DNA from: Candidatus Omnitrophota bacterium
GTDB taxonomy: Bacteria > Omnitrophota > Omnitrophia > Omnitrophales > Aquincolibacteriaceae
Reading direction: 5' to 3'
Assembly: GCA_023247135.1 (NCBI GenBank)
Contig: JAHFHB010000005.1
Location: 1-20,538, forward strand
Length of the DNA: 20,538 nucleotides
Part shown: positions 1-9,800 of the stretch, one piece after another
Position numbering within the stretch: the stretch's first letter is position 1
Layout of the letters: each line of letters starts with the position of its first letter
Program-made: the position numbers and the translations under genes
The notes under the pieces: model-generated
The model's database searches: none
Told to the model about the DNA's origin: nothing
Seen by the model: the letters and a program-made list of their open reading frames with translations, nothing else

Positions 1-1480
1 CATTAAGCGTCCGGATCAGCTCAAGCAAAAACGGCAGATAGAGAGCGCGTGCGTCCAAAGCCGGCGCTGACCACTGATGCAGAGTCGACTGCAGACGCCC
101 CTCTGAAAAATCCATGCCGCCCCCCGGATTCCGCGCACCCTGCAGCGCGCGTTTGAAACGCTCTTCCACTTCTTTTTCTGAAATGTCCAGAGTATCCGCC
201 AGCTGGCGGATACGGGATTGACGCATCCAGTCCAGCTGCAGCGCCAATTCGCCGCCGAAAGCCAGCGAGGGGTTGATGAAACGAAATCCGATGCGGCCGT
301 CCAACCCCGCTCCGAAAGCCGCCTCGTAAACATTGCCGCCGATGGCTTCCGCCAAAGGCGCCAGACCGCGAAAATGAGCCAGTTTTGCGGCGGAAAGTGC
401 CAGATAGGCTTCATACGCCAGTTCCGCGCTGCGCACGTTGATAAAATCAATTTTTTCGACCGGGTACAATTTTTCAAGCAGCGCGCGGGTGGCCTGCCGG
501 CTGGCGCTGGAGCTGGGTTTACGAAGATCGACATCCCGCAAACCGATCACAATCCGTTTGTCGCTAAGGCGGCCCTCTTCGGTGCGCTGGCCGAAGTTCG
601 GCTGAAACACAACGTCAAAATTCTTGGGATCCACACGACGCGTCAGCAGCACGCGATTCATCACGTTGTAAAATTCATTAGACTGCTCAAGCCCCAGGTA
701 GTCGCGTAAGACAAAAACGCGGCGATCCGTATTCCCTTCAGCCCGCAATGCCGCCAAAGCCGTGGCCAGACGTTCCGCAAGCCGGATAAAGGCCGCGTGG
801 TATTCCGCATAACTCATACCTTCGCTGAGCCGGGAAGACACGACGATGATTTCCGTGCCACGCAGCATCGCCAGCAGTCCCGCCTCGGTGTTATCATGGC
901 TGGCCAAATTCTGGCCCGTCATCGCGCCAAAAAGATCCGCAAGATCGGGCTGGGACGCGCCACCGGCAATCTGCTCAAGTGCTTTCTCGGCCGGTGACGA
1001 ACTTAGATGAATCTCGCGGGCGCCGGATACCAACTGATTGGCCACTGCCAGATTCAGCCTGACCGGACTGACCAGGCCGACCTTTAATTCCAGAGCCGTG
1101 CGCATTTCGGAGCGAGGCACCGCCGAGGCCCGAATTGTCTCGAGGCTCCCGCCGAGAGGCATTTCTGATCGAGCAGACTGCGCGAGCATCGTCTCCACAA
1201 GCACCGGTGCAGGCACGGCTTCTTTTTCGTCCGGAGCCGGCGGTACGGGAAGTGCAGGCTTTGGCGCCGGAACGGCAGGCTGAGGCGCCGCCTTCGCGGG
1301 TTTCTTTTCCCCTTCTTTAAAAATACGTTCGTCAAAAGGTGATTTGGATTTTAGCGGTTCAAGAACGGGCGGATTCACCGGTTTCAAATTTTGGGCGGGG
1401 CGCGAAAAATACAATGCGGCCTGCGTGAGTAAAAAAAATGAATGCGACTGCAGACAAACCCAGCGCAACTTTCTTTCCAT
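1..1480 (-). CDS. Left-edge partial frame: proline-rich linker plus alpha/beta module, likely continuation of the upstream gene
   Basis: An open frame without stop from 1546 to the left edge. The first ATG is at 1478-1480, with GGAGGG 14 bases upstream, a loose fit for a ribosome site. From this ATG 493 codons are visible. The first 14 residues (MERKLRWVCLQSHS) look unlike a natural N-terminus. The following FFLLTQAALYF completes the hydrophobic helix begun in the other frame. Then come a proline-alanine-lysine linker (PAQNLKPVNPPV through PAPKPALPVPPAP) and a folded region with EIIVVSSRL, RRVFVLRDYLGLEQ, NFDVVFQP and RIVIGLRDV strands, then helices (LADTLDISEKEVEERF). Function not recognised. 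The frame overlaps the 833-residue gene by 122 bases, far more than normal coupling, which supports a frameshifted single gene. Coding quality is good from about 1430 leftward. Confidence 0.75.
   Translation of the reverse strand, partial: MERKLRWVCLQSHSFFLLTQAALYFSRPAQNLKPVNPPVLEPLKSKSPFDERIFKEGEKKPAKAAPQPAVPAPKPALPVPPAPDEKEAVPAPVLVETMLAQSARSEMPLGGSLETIRASAVPRSEMRTALELKVGLVSPVRLNLAVANQLVSGAREIHLSSSPAEKALEQIAGGASQPDLADLFGAMTGQNLASHDNTEAGLLAMLRGTEIIVVSSRLSEGMSYAEYHAAFIRLAERLATALAALRAEGNTDRRVFVLRDYLGLEQSNEFYNVMNRVLLTRRVDPKNFDVVFQPNFGQRTEEGRLSDKRIVIGLRDVDLRKPSSSASRQATRALLEKLYPVEKIDFINVRSAELAYEAYLALSAAKLAHFRGLAPLAEAIGGNVYEAAFGAGLDGRIGFRFINPSLAFGGELALQLDWMRQSRIRQLADTLDISEKEVEERFKRALQGARNPGGGMDFSEGRLQSTLHQWSAPALDARALYLPFLLELIRTLN
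1102..1138 (-). repeat. Dispersed 37-bp repeat, copy 2
   Basis: Matches 1921-1957 in the same orientation at 35 of 37 positions. Here it is read in the coding frame as TIRASAVPRSEM, whereas a different frame would give NSGLGGAS. A rearranged partial copy adjoins it at about 1141-1165 (core cgaggctcccgccgag). Confidence 0.75.
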
Positions 1481-3860
1481 CGCGGCGGTCCAATCCCTCC
1501 GGTGTCTGCCGGTTTTCGGAGCGGGCCGGCAGAGACTCTGTTTTTTTTATTTTCCCCTCAAAGGGCGAGGACGGCGCGGCAGGCTGATTCGCAGCAGGTT
1601 TCTTGAGATTCTCCTGACCGGCCTGGTGAAGCGACTGGAATAACGCCAAACCGGCCGCAAGCGTAAGGCCAGTCAAAAAAATAGCAACGGCCGCTCGGGT
1701 GCCGTTCGACATTCCCCGAAAGTTCGGCTTGCGGCTTTCCGAACGCAGGATATTCTGCGTGCGGACTTCCGGCAACCCCCCGGATCGGACCGTCATTTCT
1801 GCAAGAAGCTGCTCGCCTTGCGGACGCAGGGCCGGCAGTCTGGACCCCACGCGCGCGCGCATCGCGCTGAAAACAGCCGGCGTCACCATCAAAACCGTAT
1901 CGCGCACCGTAGCCGCATCAGCATTTCGGCGCGAGGCTCCGCCGAGGCCCGAATTGTGCCGGACGTCCCCGTCCGGCTCCGGCACGTTCACCGGAGTGCC
2001 CCGTGTCACAGGATCCGTCTTGTAAAAAATACGCAGTTTCTCAAGCGGACCCGCGTTTTCCAAACTGGCGTGCAGGCGGCCCGCGAGCACCGGATGGCGA
2101 TTGATTGCTTCCAGGGCAAGCTGTGCCGCAGCGGCATCGGAAAGCCCGCCCGATTCCTTGAGCGCTGGAATCCCGGTTTCCACCAGGCCGCGCAGCAGCA
2201 AAATTTCCTGCTTGGTCAATTCCGGCGCGTCGTGAAAGGCGGGAAAACGGGCGTGATCGTCACGCATGACTTTTTCATAAAGCATGCCGTGGTCATCGGC
2301 CTGCATGCGCGGCCGCACCACCACGTAGTTGAGTCCCGCACGGGCCAGGCTGTCCGCAATGCCGGTGGTGTGGAATCCTCCCGCAATCAAAACACCGAGC
2401 GCCGGCAGGGCCGCATCGTCGGCGGCACCGGGACCGTTGAGGAAACGCGCGGCCAGAATCGCATCGCGCTTGACCGCGGTGTGGTAAAAAAGCAGGGCTT
2501 CCTGAAAATATTTTTCGAGCGTGGTATTTTTTTTGTCAAGCGGCGGCAGTTCCGCTTGCAAGACGCGTAAATTCCGGTCAAGGGCTGAAGGCGCCAGTTC
2601 TTTACCGTAGCGCAAAACTTTCTCAAACTCGCGATTGGTCAGTTTTCCCAAAAGAATATTTTCGAGCAGATCCAGGCGCTCCAGCAGGGTCAGTAGATTC
2701 CTCTCGGCATCGTTCCGGATCAGCCGTTCAGTGATCCAGTATTCGAGCAATTCGATTTCATCGGACAATTCCCCCGCCTTGATTTCACCCTGCAGCATCA
2801 GTGCCCCGCAGTGCGCCGTCAGCGCGGGCATGGTACTGAAATCCACCCCCGCGTCTTTAAGTTTTACGAGCAGTGCTTCAAGTGCCGGGCGTGCAAAATG
2901 TCCCTTTTCCAGTTCTTGCCAGGCAGTGTGAATTTCCCGCGCGGCCCCGGGCGTGAATTGACTTTCCACCTGCCTGAAAAAAGCCTGTTCCTCGGCCAGG
3001 AGCGCGGGCTCTTCCGCCGCACTCAGCAGATCCTGCGCCTTCAAAAGACGTGCGGCATTCGGAAAGCGCAGCTGCTCGATCGCATCCCGGAGATCAATTT
3101 TGATCTGTTCCCGGGCCTGTTTTGCCAGCGCCTCCAGATACGGGCCCAGCTGCGGATTTAAAGCGCCCTGTCCGTAATCCCCGTCACGGCGTCTTTTTTT
3201 CTCGCGCAAAAAGCGCTGCAGGTCCGGAGTCAAAAGCTGCGACTTGGCCAAATCAAAGTTACGGCGCAGTCCGTCTAAAAGCAGATTGATTTCGCCGCGC
3301 TGAAAAAGCAGGGTCCGGTAAGTTCGCAAATTTTTGCGGTAAACACCCGGCTCTTCGATTCCATAAAATACGGCGCCGGATTTTCCCCGCCGATGCTGGT
3401 TCCAGGCAAAGAGTTCCCCGCCGGCGATTTCGCCCTTGCCGGCAAGATCGCGCACGATGGCGTCATTGACTTCGGGGTAGTCCGGGAAAAAATCAAAATA
3501 CTCAGGATGAATGGCTCCGTCGGCGCCTTCAAGCCCCACCCACAATTCGGGAGCCGCGCCGTTTTTTGCGGCGCGGGCGTTACGGTGATTCAGCCACTCC
3601 AGCAAGCGCACGATGTTTTCCTGCGCACCCGGGTTAGCATGTGCATCCTGAATATGCACCACCAGCGGGCCGGCGCGGCCGGGATCAAAAGAAAAGTCGG
3701 TGATCTCGCCCAGCTCCGGCGGGATCACAAGCGGCGCTAAAAACCCGCGGCTCTCAGGCGCTTCCGCAGTCGGCGCATTCAACGCGTAGGCGGGCGCACG
3801 GCCCGCAGGCAGAGTGCCCAGATACGCCAGGAGCGTAAAAGTGCTCATCAGCTTTTTCAT
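1359..3860 (-). CDS. Exported protein with TraB/Tiki/ChaN-like motifs, C-terminal membrane helix; probably frameshifted near its end
   Basis: 833 residues as read. The ATG at 3858-3860 lies 18 bases after the giant gene's stop, with only a weak GGGA upstream, suggesting translational coupling. A signal peptide is clear (MKKLMSTFTLLAYLGTLPAG, predicted cut after PAYA at residue 26), so the product is exported. VHIQDAHANPGAQ (H74), GLEGADG (E111), WNQH (H156), YGIEEPG (E169-170) and LIAGGFHTTG (GxxH, H497) resemble the spaced His/Glu and GX2H motifs of the TraB/Tiki/ChaN superfamily of metal-binding proteins. The middle (190-470) is helical. After an NSGLGGAS linker (636-643), a membrane helix spans about 722-742. 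The reading then enters VALGLSAVAFIFF and stops after 23 more residues. I think the true product continues in the left-edge frame across the T8 run. The superfamily assignment is by motif only. Confidence 0.8.
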   Translation of the reverse strand: MKKLMSTFTLLAYLGTLPAGRAPAYALNAPTAEAPESRGFLAPLVIPPELGEITDFSFDPGRAGPLVVHIQDAHANPGAQENIVRLLEWLNHRNARAAKNGAAPELWVGLEGADGAIHPEYFDFFPDYPEVNDAIVRDLAGKGEIAGGELFAWNQHRRGKSGAVFYGIEEPGVYRKNLRTYRTLLFQRGEINLLLDGLRRNFDLAKSQLLTPDLQRFLREKKRRRDGDYGQGALNPQLGPYLEALAKQAREQIKIDLRDAIEQLRFPNAARLLKAQDLLSAAEEPALLAEEQAFFRQVESQFTPGAAREIHTAWQELEKGHFARPALEALLVKLKDAGVDFSTMPALTAHCGALMLQGEIKAGELSDEIELLEYWITERLIRNDAERNLLTLLERLDLLENILLGKLTNREFEKVLRYGKELAPSALDRNLRVLQAELPPLDKKNTTLEKYFQEALLFYHTAVKRDAILAARFLNGPGAADDAALPALGVLIAGGFHTTGIADSLARAGLNYVVVRPRMQADDHGMLYEKVMRDDHARFPAFHDAPELTKQEILLLRGLVETGIPALKESGGLSDAAAAQLALEAINRHPVLAGRLHASLENAGPLEKLRIFYKTDPVTRGTPVNVPEPDGDVRHNSGLGGASRRNADAATVRDTVLMVTPAVFSAMRARVGSRLPALRPQGEQLLAEMTVRSGGLPEVRTQNILRSESRKPNFRGMSNGTRAAVAIFLTGLTLAAGLALFQSLHQAGQENLKKPAANQPAAPSSPFEGKIKKTESLPARSENRQTPEGLDRRDGKKVALGLSAVAFIFFTHAGRIVFFAPRPKFETGESARS
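1431..1438 (-). other. Run of eight T (minus strand): probable frameshift site
   Basis: On the minus strand the coding sequence reads GCATTCATTTTTTTTACTCA. Upstream of the run the 833-residue frame is coding-like (KKVALGLSAVAFIF); downstream the other frame is (LLTQAALYFSRPAQ). Removing one T joins them into a continuous hydrophobic helix of about 21 residues followed by a proline-rich linker. It may be a sequencing or assembly error, a real mutation, or a slippage site. A second run of eight (A on the minus strand, 1541-1548) lies about 100 bases upstream. Confidence 0.7.
1921..1957 (-). repeat. Dispersed 37-bp repeat, copy 1
   Basis: Lies inside the 833-residue gene and is read there as HNSGLGGASRRNA. 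The minus-strand unit has short inverted ends (TTCGG and CCGAA) and an internal direct repeat of GCCTCG. It matches the copy at 1102-1138 with two substitutions. Confidence 0.75.
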
Positions 3861-3878
3861 GACGCCGTCCCAATCATG

Positions 3879-6800
3879 TTAGGCAGACTCCGCAAATGAT
3901 TTTTCGTGTGAGGCCGCATCCATGATGTCGCTGAGCAGTGTTTTCTGCACCCCGCTCAGAGGCTGATCGAAACCAAGCAGGACAATGGTTTCCTGCGCCA
4001 GCGGCACGGCGGCAATCTCGGCCGCTTCGGTGCGGCGGCGGTCTTCATCCTTGTCTTTGGGCACGTTCTCGCGATAACGAATATCGGAAATCACCTGGAC
4101 CACGGCAGCGCGCGAAATGTTCAGTTTGGCCGCGCGTTCATCCAGCAGCGCGGCAAAGCCCGCCGGCAATTCACGGATAAAGTCCACGCGTCCGCTGGCC
4201 GCGATACTTGAATGGCTCAGTGCCTGCCAAGCAGCGTCGGACGTTTGAACATCCCGCACGATCACAAGCCGGCGGCTTTCAGGCAGATTGAGCAGCTGCG
4301 CATGCACGCGCTCGGCAAAACCGTCCGACTGCGTGTTCGAGTTATAATTCAGGAACACCGCGCCCTGGCCCGAGGCCACCCCGTCAAGACTGATGCCGAG
4401 TTTGGCAAGCATATCGCGATCCGTAAAAATCCGGGCGACAGCAGAATCAAACTGGTCTCCCATCTGGCGCACTTTGTCTGAAACGGACACCAGCGGAATG
4501 ATGGAGGTACGCTGTTCTTCCACAGACCGGATGTTTTCCGCAAGTCGTCCGGCATCAGCATGCCGAAGCTCAGAACGAACCCTTTGAAAGGTTTCGACTT
4601 TAAATTCGAGAACTCCGCCTTGCGCCGTGACATCCGCATACGCCAAAACCGCCTTGCCCGCATCTTGCACTTCAAGGCGCTGAGCCGTGCGATTGAGCAC
4701 AAAAGAAATCCGGCCTTCAAGCTGCGCTGCCGGCGGCAGACTGCTCAGAAAATCATTCAGCGCACCCCATTTGCTTGCAAACTCATCGGTGGAAAATCCG
4801 AAAAATTCAACCCGCGGCCCGTCCGCATTCCGCTCAGGCGATTCGTAGAGCGGCGTGATGAGAGTCAGAAGGCGCAGCACATTTTCTGAATTTTGCGCGG
4901 CCATGGGCCGCGAGGCTTTGACAAATTTCTGAAACGTAAAGTGGGCTGAAAAGTCAAGGTGACGATCCGCAAACGCTTGAAATTCCGATGGCACCTCGTC
5001 ACGAGTCGCATGCGCCAGATCAAGATAACCCTCGTGTTGCAATAATCCCGCCCAGCGGATCACCGGCCAGCGCTGGATCAAGTCGGCAACGTTTTCAGGC
5101 TTTGCCATGGTTTCAGCATTCAGCAAGTGAATGTCTGTTAGGCGGCCCATTTTCTCTCCCATTTCGCGAGAAACCGATGCCACATCGGCAAAATAAATAA
5201 ACGGCATGAGCTCCAACACTTCCGGTTTCAATTTCGCCGGCACGGTTTCACCAAAAGGCATGGCACCGAATTCGAGTTCCTGGCCGGTGAGATTCACCAG
5301 GAGCGTTTGCTCGGCATCCGTCAAACCGCCCAGAGACTTTAACAGCGAGGGTACCAAAGCGGCTCCGATTTTAGGATGCCGCGGCCCGGTTGAAACAAAG
5401 CGGCCCACATCGTGCAGGGCCAGCCCCAGCTCGAAAATAACGCGTGTACGCGCCGGCAAAGCGTGAAGCGCACTGGAAAGTTTTGACAACGCGGTGTCTA
5501 GGGTCCCCTCATGCGCGATACTCTCAAAACGTGCTTTCAGGTTTGAAAATCGCCCTGCAAGCAAATCCTGAATCGCGGCAAACATCGCGTCATGGTGAGT
5601 TTGAAAATGCACATAATCATCAGGTCCGGGACCGTTTTTCCACACAGCCCCACGGATCGGAAGTAAACTTTTCGCATTGAACGTTTGCCCATTCTCGGAC
5701 GTGACGGTAAAAAGTGCGTCGACCGCGTGAAAAATCCGGCCAAATTCCGGCGCCTGTTCCTGCAACAACAACTGGCGTAAAGCGGCGAGCCGTTCGTCCT
5801 GTGCCAGGGCCTCAAAATAGCGGTTAAGCCCGGCTTCAATTTCAGTTTCTGCCTGGGCCTGATCCGGAGCGGATAGTTTTGCGCTATTGGCTTTTTTCAA
5901 AAGTTCCGGAGCCACAAAATCTTCAAAGCGCGCACCGCCCAGAGCCGGTTGGCTGAGGGTTCTCATTTCAGCTCTTGCAGGCTGCGCCACGGCCTTGATC
6001 ACGACGGCAGCTGAACTCACCGCACGCGCCAGGCCGCGCGGTGACAGCGACGCGTCAAGGACCATGAGCGGGAAAAGATGCTCCAGCACGGAGCCGCCGG
6101 TGGAGCCCAGCGTCGCAATCGATTCGGTTTTGCCGGCAGTATCCCGCAGGCGCACTTTCACGACCGGTTTGCCAAGATCATTGAAGGGTTTTGCCTTGGC
6201 CGTCTTCTCTTCCGGCGTGTCGAAGGCCGCGCGCTTGCCCGCGGCAATCAAAACCGCCGGTAAAATTTCCGTTGCGAAAAGGCCGTAACGGCTGCCATCG
6301 GCCGGCTTTTTGGTGCGCGGATCACGTGTGACGATAAATTTTCCGCCATCCAGCAGGCGCTCAAGCCGTGTGCTGTCGATGAAAGTCTTGATCTCGCCGG
6401 CCGCGGCGGCTCCCGTGGCCCCAAGGCCGCTCAAGAATTGCTCGGCCACGATGAGACCGGAAAGCAGCCAGCCCGTATCCACGGCCGACTGAAAGTATTT
6501 GCGATCCGCCGCGTCCGGGTTTGCGGGCTCCAGCGTATCAGGGTTGTGCCATTGCACAAGAAGCCCTTCGGCCGGATCACTGCCCGCGGCAGCTTGATCT
6601 TTCGCGCGCATCGCATTCAGCTTGGCCACGAGACTTGCAAGCCGGTCGATCGCTTCGTCCGGTTGGATGAAACCCAGTGCCTGCGCCGAAACAATGCTCA
6701 GCGCATAAAATCCCAGCGCGCTCAAGCCCACGTAGTTTGCCCGGTTGACCACGCCCCCCGTCGTATGATCCGGCGGCAGACGGTAACTTGCCGGTGTTCC

Positions 6801-9800
6801 AGCGGGCACAACCTCGACCGGTGCCACCGCGGCCCACCAGGCCCATTCTCTGGCGGCCATCTGAGTCAGCCGGGTTTTTTCGGCGGCAGTCAGCGGCGCT
6901 TGATTCAGGCTGCCGGTCACAAGCGCGGCGTCCGGATTGGGCAGTTCCTTAAACTCGGCGCCGGCCAGCAGCTCACGGCCATGCGCCAGAAGCGGATGAT
7001 TCATGAAAAGATTGCGCACCGCACCCTCTGTGACGGCATTGGCGAGATCAATCAAAATGGTTTTATTGTCGGCCACAAAGGGTTCGGAAACCGCGCCGGT
7101 ATGCGTGTCTTTGGAATCTTTAAAACCAAAACGGGCGTCATACAACTGGCTGTCAGCCGCCAGAGCGGCAAGCGCCGCGGCGCCATCCTGCGGGGCCACG
7201 GCCAGCATTTTCGCCGCTGAAACCGGCATGACGGTGGATTCATTCGGGTAGCCGCCGCTTGTGCGTTCAGAAAGCTGCGGGGTGCCAAACTCTTTGAAGG
7301 CATTCGTATTCGGATCACGCGCCGGAACCCCGCCGTAAACTTTCGCCTGGCCCGCGGCGGGCTTCGCCGGGAAAACTGGTGGAATCAGGGATTCGGCAAT
7401 GTCCTCCGGATTTTGCGTCACGTCGTAGCCTGCAAAATAATTGAAGACTTTTAACGCCTGTGCATCGTGCAAAACCCCGTAAGGATCTTTGAATAAATTT
7501 TCGCCGAAGAGGATATTTTGTTTACGCGCATGGAACTTGCGGCTCTCGGCCAGAAGCACATCCAGCGTTCCGATATACGCCTGGCGATACGCCCGGAATC
7601 CGTCAAAGTCGGGACTTGTGCGGGCTTCTTCAACCGCGCGTTCCAGCAGCCGGATGCGGATGAGCGTGTTCGTGCGCGCTTCCGTTTTATTGATCTGTGC
7701 CATGAAGTCTGTGAAACGCTGATTGAAACCGGTTACACGCGCAAGCTCATCGTCGAGAACTTTCTTACGGGCATCATAGTCCGCCTGCGCGAGCGCTCCC
7801 GTTTCCTTGCGCGTTTTAATGTCCGCCAGTTCCGCCTTGAGCACGCCGCTGCGCTGGTTGATCAGGAAGCTCAATCCCGCCTGGTCTTTGGCGCCGCGCA
7901 CGCCGTAAATCTCATTGCCTTCCACGATAAAACTGCCGAAAGTCTCGTCAGGATTGTTGCCGTCTTTGGCCAGGTACTCGCCGTAATGCGCGCGGTCGTC
8001 GTGAAACACATCACGCAATTTCCACAACGCACCCGCTAAATTGGAAGATCCCGGCCCGCGCTGACGGACCCTTTCGGAATCGGGCAGTGACTGCACATAG
8101 CGATCCAGATTACGCACCGGCACGCGATTAAAAGCCGTGCCGTGTTTGGAAAGCAGATAGCCCTCGGCAATCATACGTTCAGCCGTGGCCAGAGCCTCCG
8201 CTTCACTCACAAGATTGCCCTCCTTGACCAATCCCAAGGCCCGCATGATTTCTTCGCGGTAAAAATCAGGCACACGTTCAAAATTGCGGGTCAGGGCCGC
8301 ATCGATCGCCTGCACTTTTTGCGCCACCGTGTAATTGGGCCAGAAAATCATCAGGTTCTTGACCGGGGCCACCCGGCCAAACCCGCTGAGCACTCGTAAA
8401 ACGACAAGATTATAAAAAGCGTCCCAAATCGCGTTCAGGAAACTGACGAAACGCCGCGGGCCCGCTTCAAGCGTGACTTGCGCGAGCGCATCAATAAAAC
8501 GCAGTTTTTCCAGGGCCAGATCGCCGTCGGTCAGACGCAGGCGCGCCTCTAAACCCGCCTGCCGCGTTTGAAGACGCGTCTGCTCCGGCCCTGCCAGGCC
8601 GCCTGCGGCCAGCTTTGTGCCGAGCTCATCGATCTCCGCCTGGGCCTGGCGGCGTTCATTGAGGGCCCAGTAATGAATCAAATCGGCCCGCTCAGCCCCC
8701 GAATTCCAGATATCGTTGAGAATTTCGACGCGTACCAATTCAGGTAAACGGTCCCACTCCGATTCCCAGTCCAATTGCAGGCGGCTGACCGTGCGAGCTT
8801 CGTCCTGCTCATCCGGTTCCATGCTTTGAAACTGTGCAATACGGCGTTTGAGATTTTCGCGGAAACGCGCCAGCGCCGGGTCTTTTTCCTGATCGGCCGC
8901 CCCCGGCAAATTAAGCGTCGTCAGATACAGCAGGTAGAGACGGGCCCGGTCGCGGTCTTTCTTCTCCACGCCAAACTGGTTGATGCTGAAATTGATCGGA
9001 AATTCATCCGCCACGATCCCCTCGATCTTTTTAATGATCTCAGCGCTCGACGGCAAATGCTGATTCCTGGCGTAGTACAAATGCATCGCTTGAATCATTT
9101 CGTACTCGCGCTGATACAGGAAGGGCTGTGAATTATAATGCACTGATCCGCCGGAATGCGACTCATACCAGCCCAAGAGCGGTCCCAAAATCCAGGACAG
9201 CGTATAGATCGGACCGCCGCGGAAAAAAAGAGCGGGGTCCAGAAAGCCGCTGGCCACACCGGCATGAATCAGCGAGGACTGCTTCAGCGGATCCAACAAA
9301 TAAAATGGCGCGGAATTTTCATAAATGCGTGCAAAAGTCGGCGGCAGGCCCGGCGCCAGCTCCGTTTCGGCCTGCACCAGGTTTTTCCAGACCACCACGA
9401 CTTTATTGACGTGCTGAAAGATAATGTCATCGTTGCGTTTCGGCGTAATAATCAGCAGCGTCAAAAGCAGTGAAGTGTTTTTGATCGATTCCACAACCGT
9501 CTTGTAGGCATCGCGCATAATCAGGAAATTGATCTCGACCGGGTAACGGATCAGATTGTAAAGGAAGTTCCCCTTGAGTTTCGGGTAGGATTTATCCGTC
9601 TCGCGCAAGACATCGCGCAAAAAGCGCGTGACAAGCAAAACCAGTAAAATGTGGTTGAGATAAAATCCCAGATGCAGGACGCCCACAATGGCGACAAAAC
9701 CCGCGACATGCGAAAGGCCCTCATCCCCCACCATCGGCGCCATCAGAAAGTACAGCCACCAGGCGGCGCGGATGGAGTAAAGCGCCTGCTGGAACCAGGC

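Noticed and set aside
16..534. Minus-strand frame of 172 codons near the left edge
   Set aside because: It is a shadow of the left-edge frame, which has a far more protein-like translation with alternating strands and helices; this one is Arg/Trp/Cys-rich.
1478..1480. ATG as an independent start of a separate left-edge gene
   Set aside because: Not excluded, but the 122-base overlap, the 14-base spacing to GGAGGG and the unnatural first residues make a frameshifted single gene more likely.
1541..1548. A8 run as the frameshift point
   Set aside because: The original frame stays protein-like after it (KKTESLPARS through KKVALGLSAVAF), so the change of frame must occur later, at 1431-1438.
3861..3878. 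Promoter or terminator between the giant gene and the next gene
   Set aside because: Only 18 bases, no hairpin or -10/-35 pattern; translational coupling is the simpler reading.
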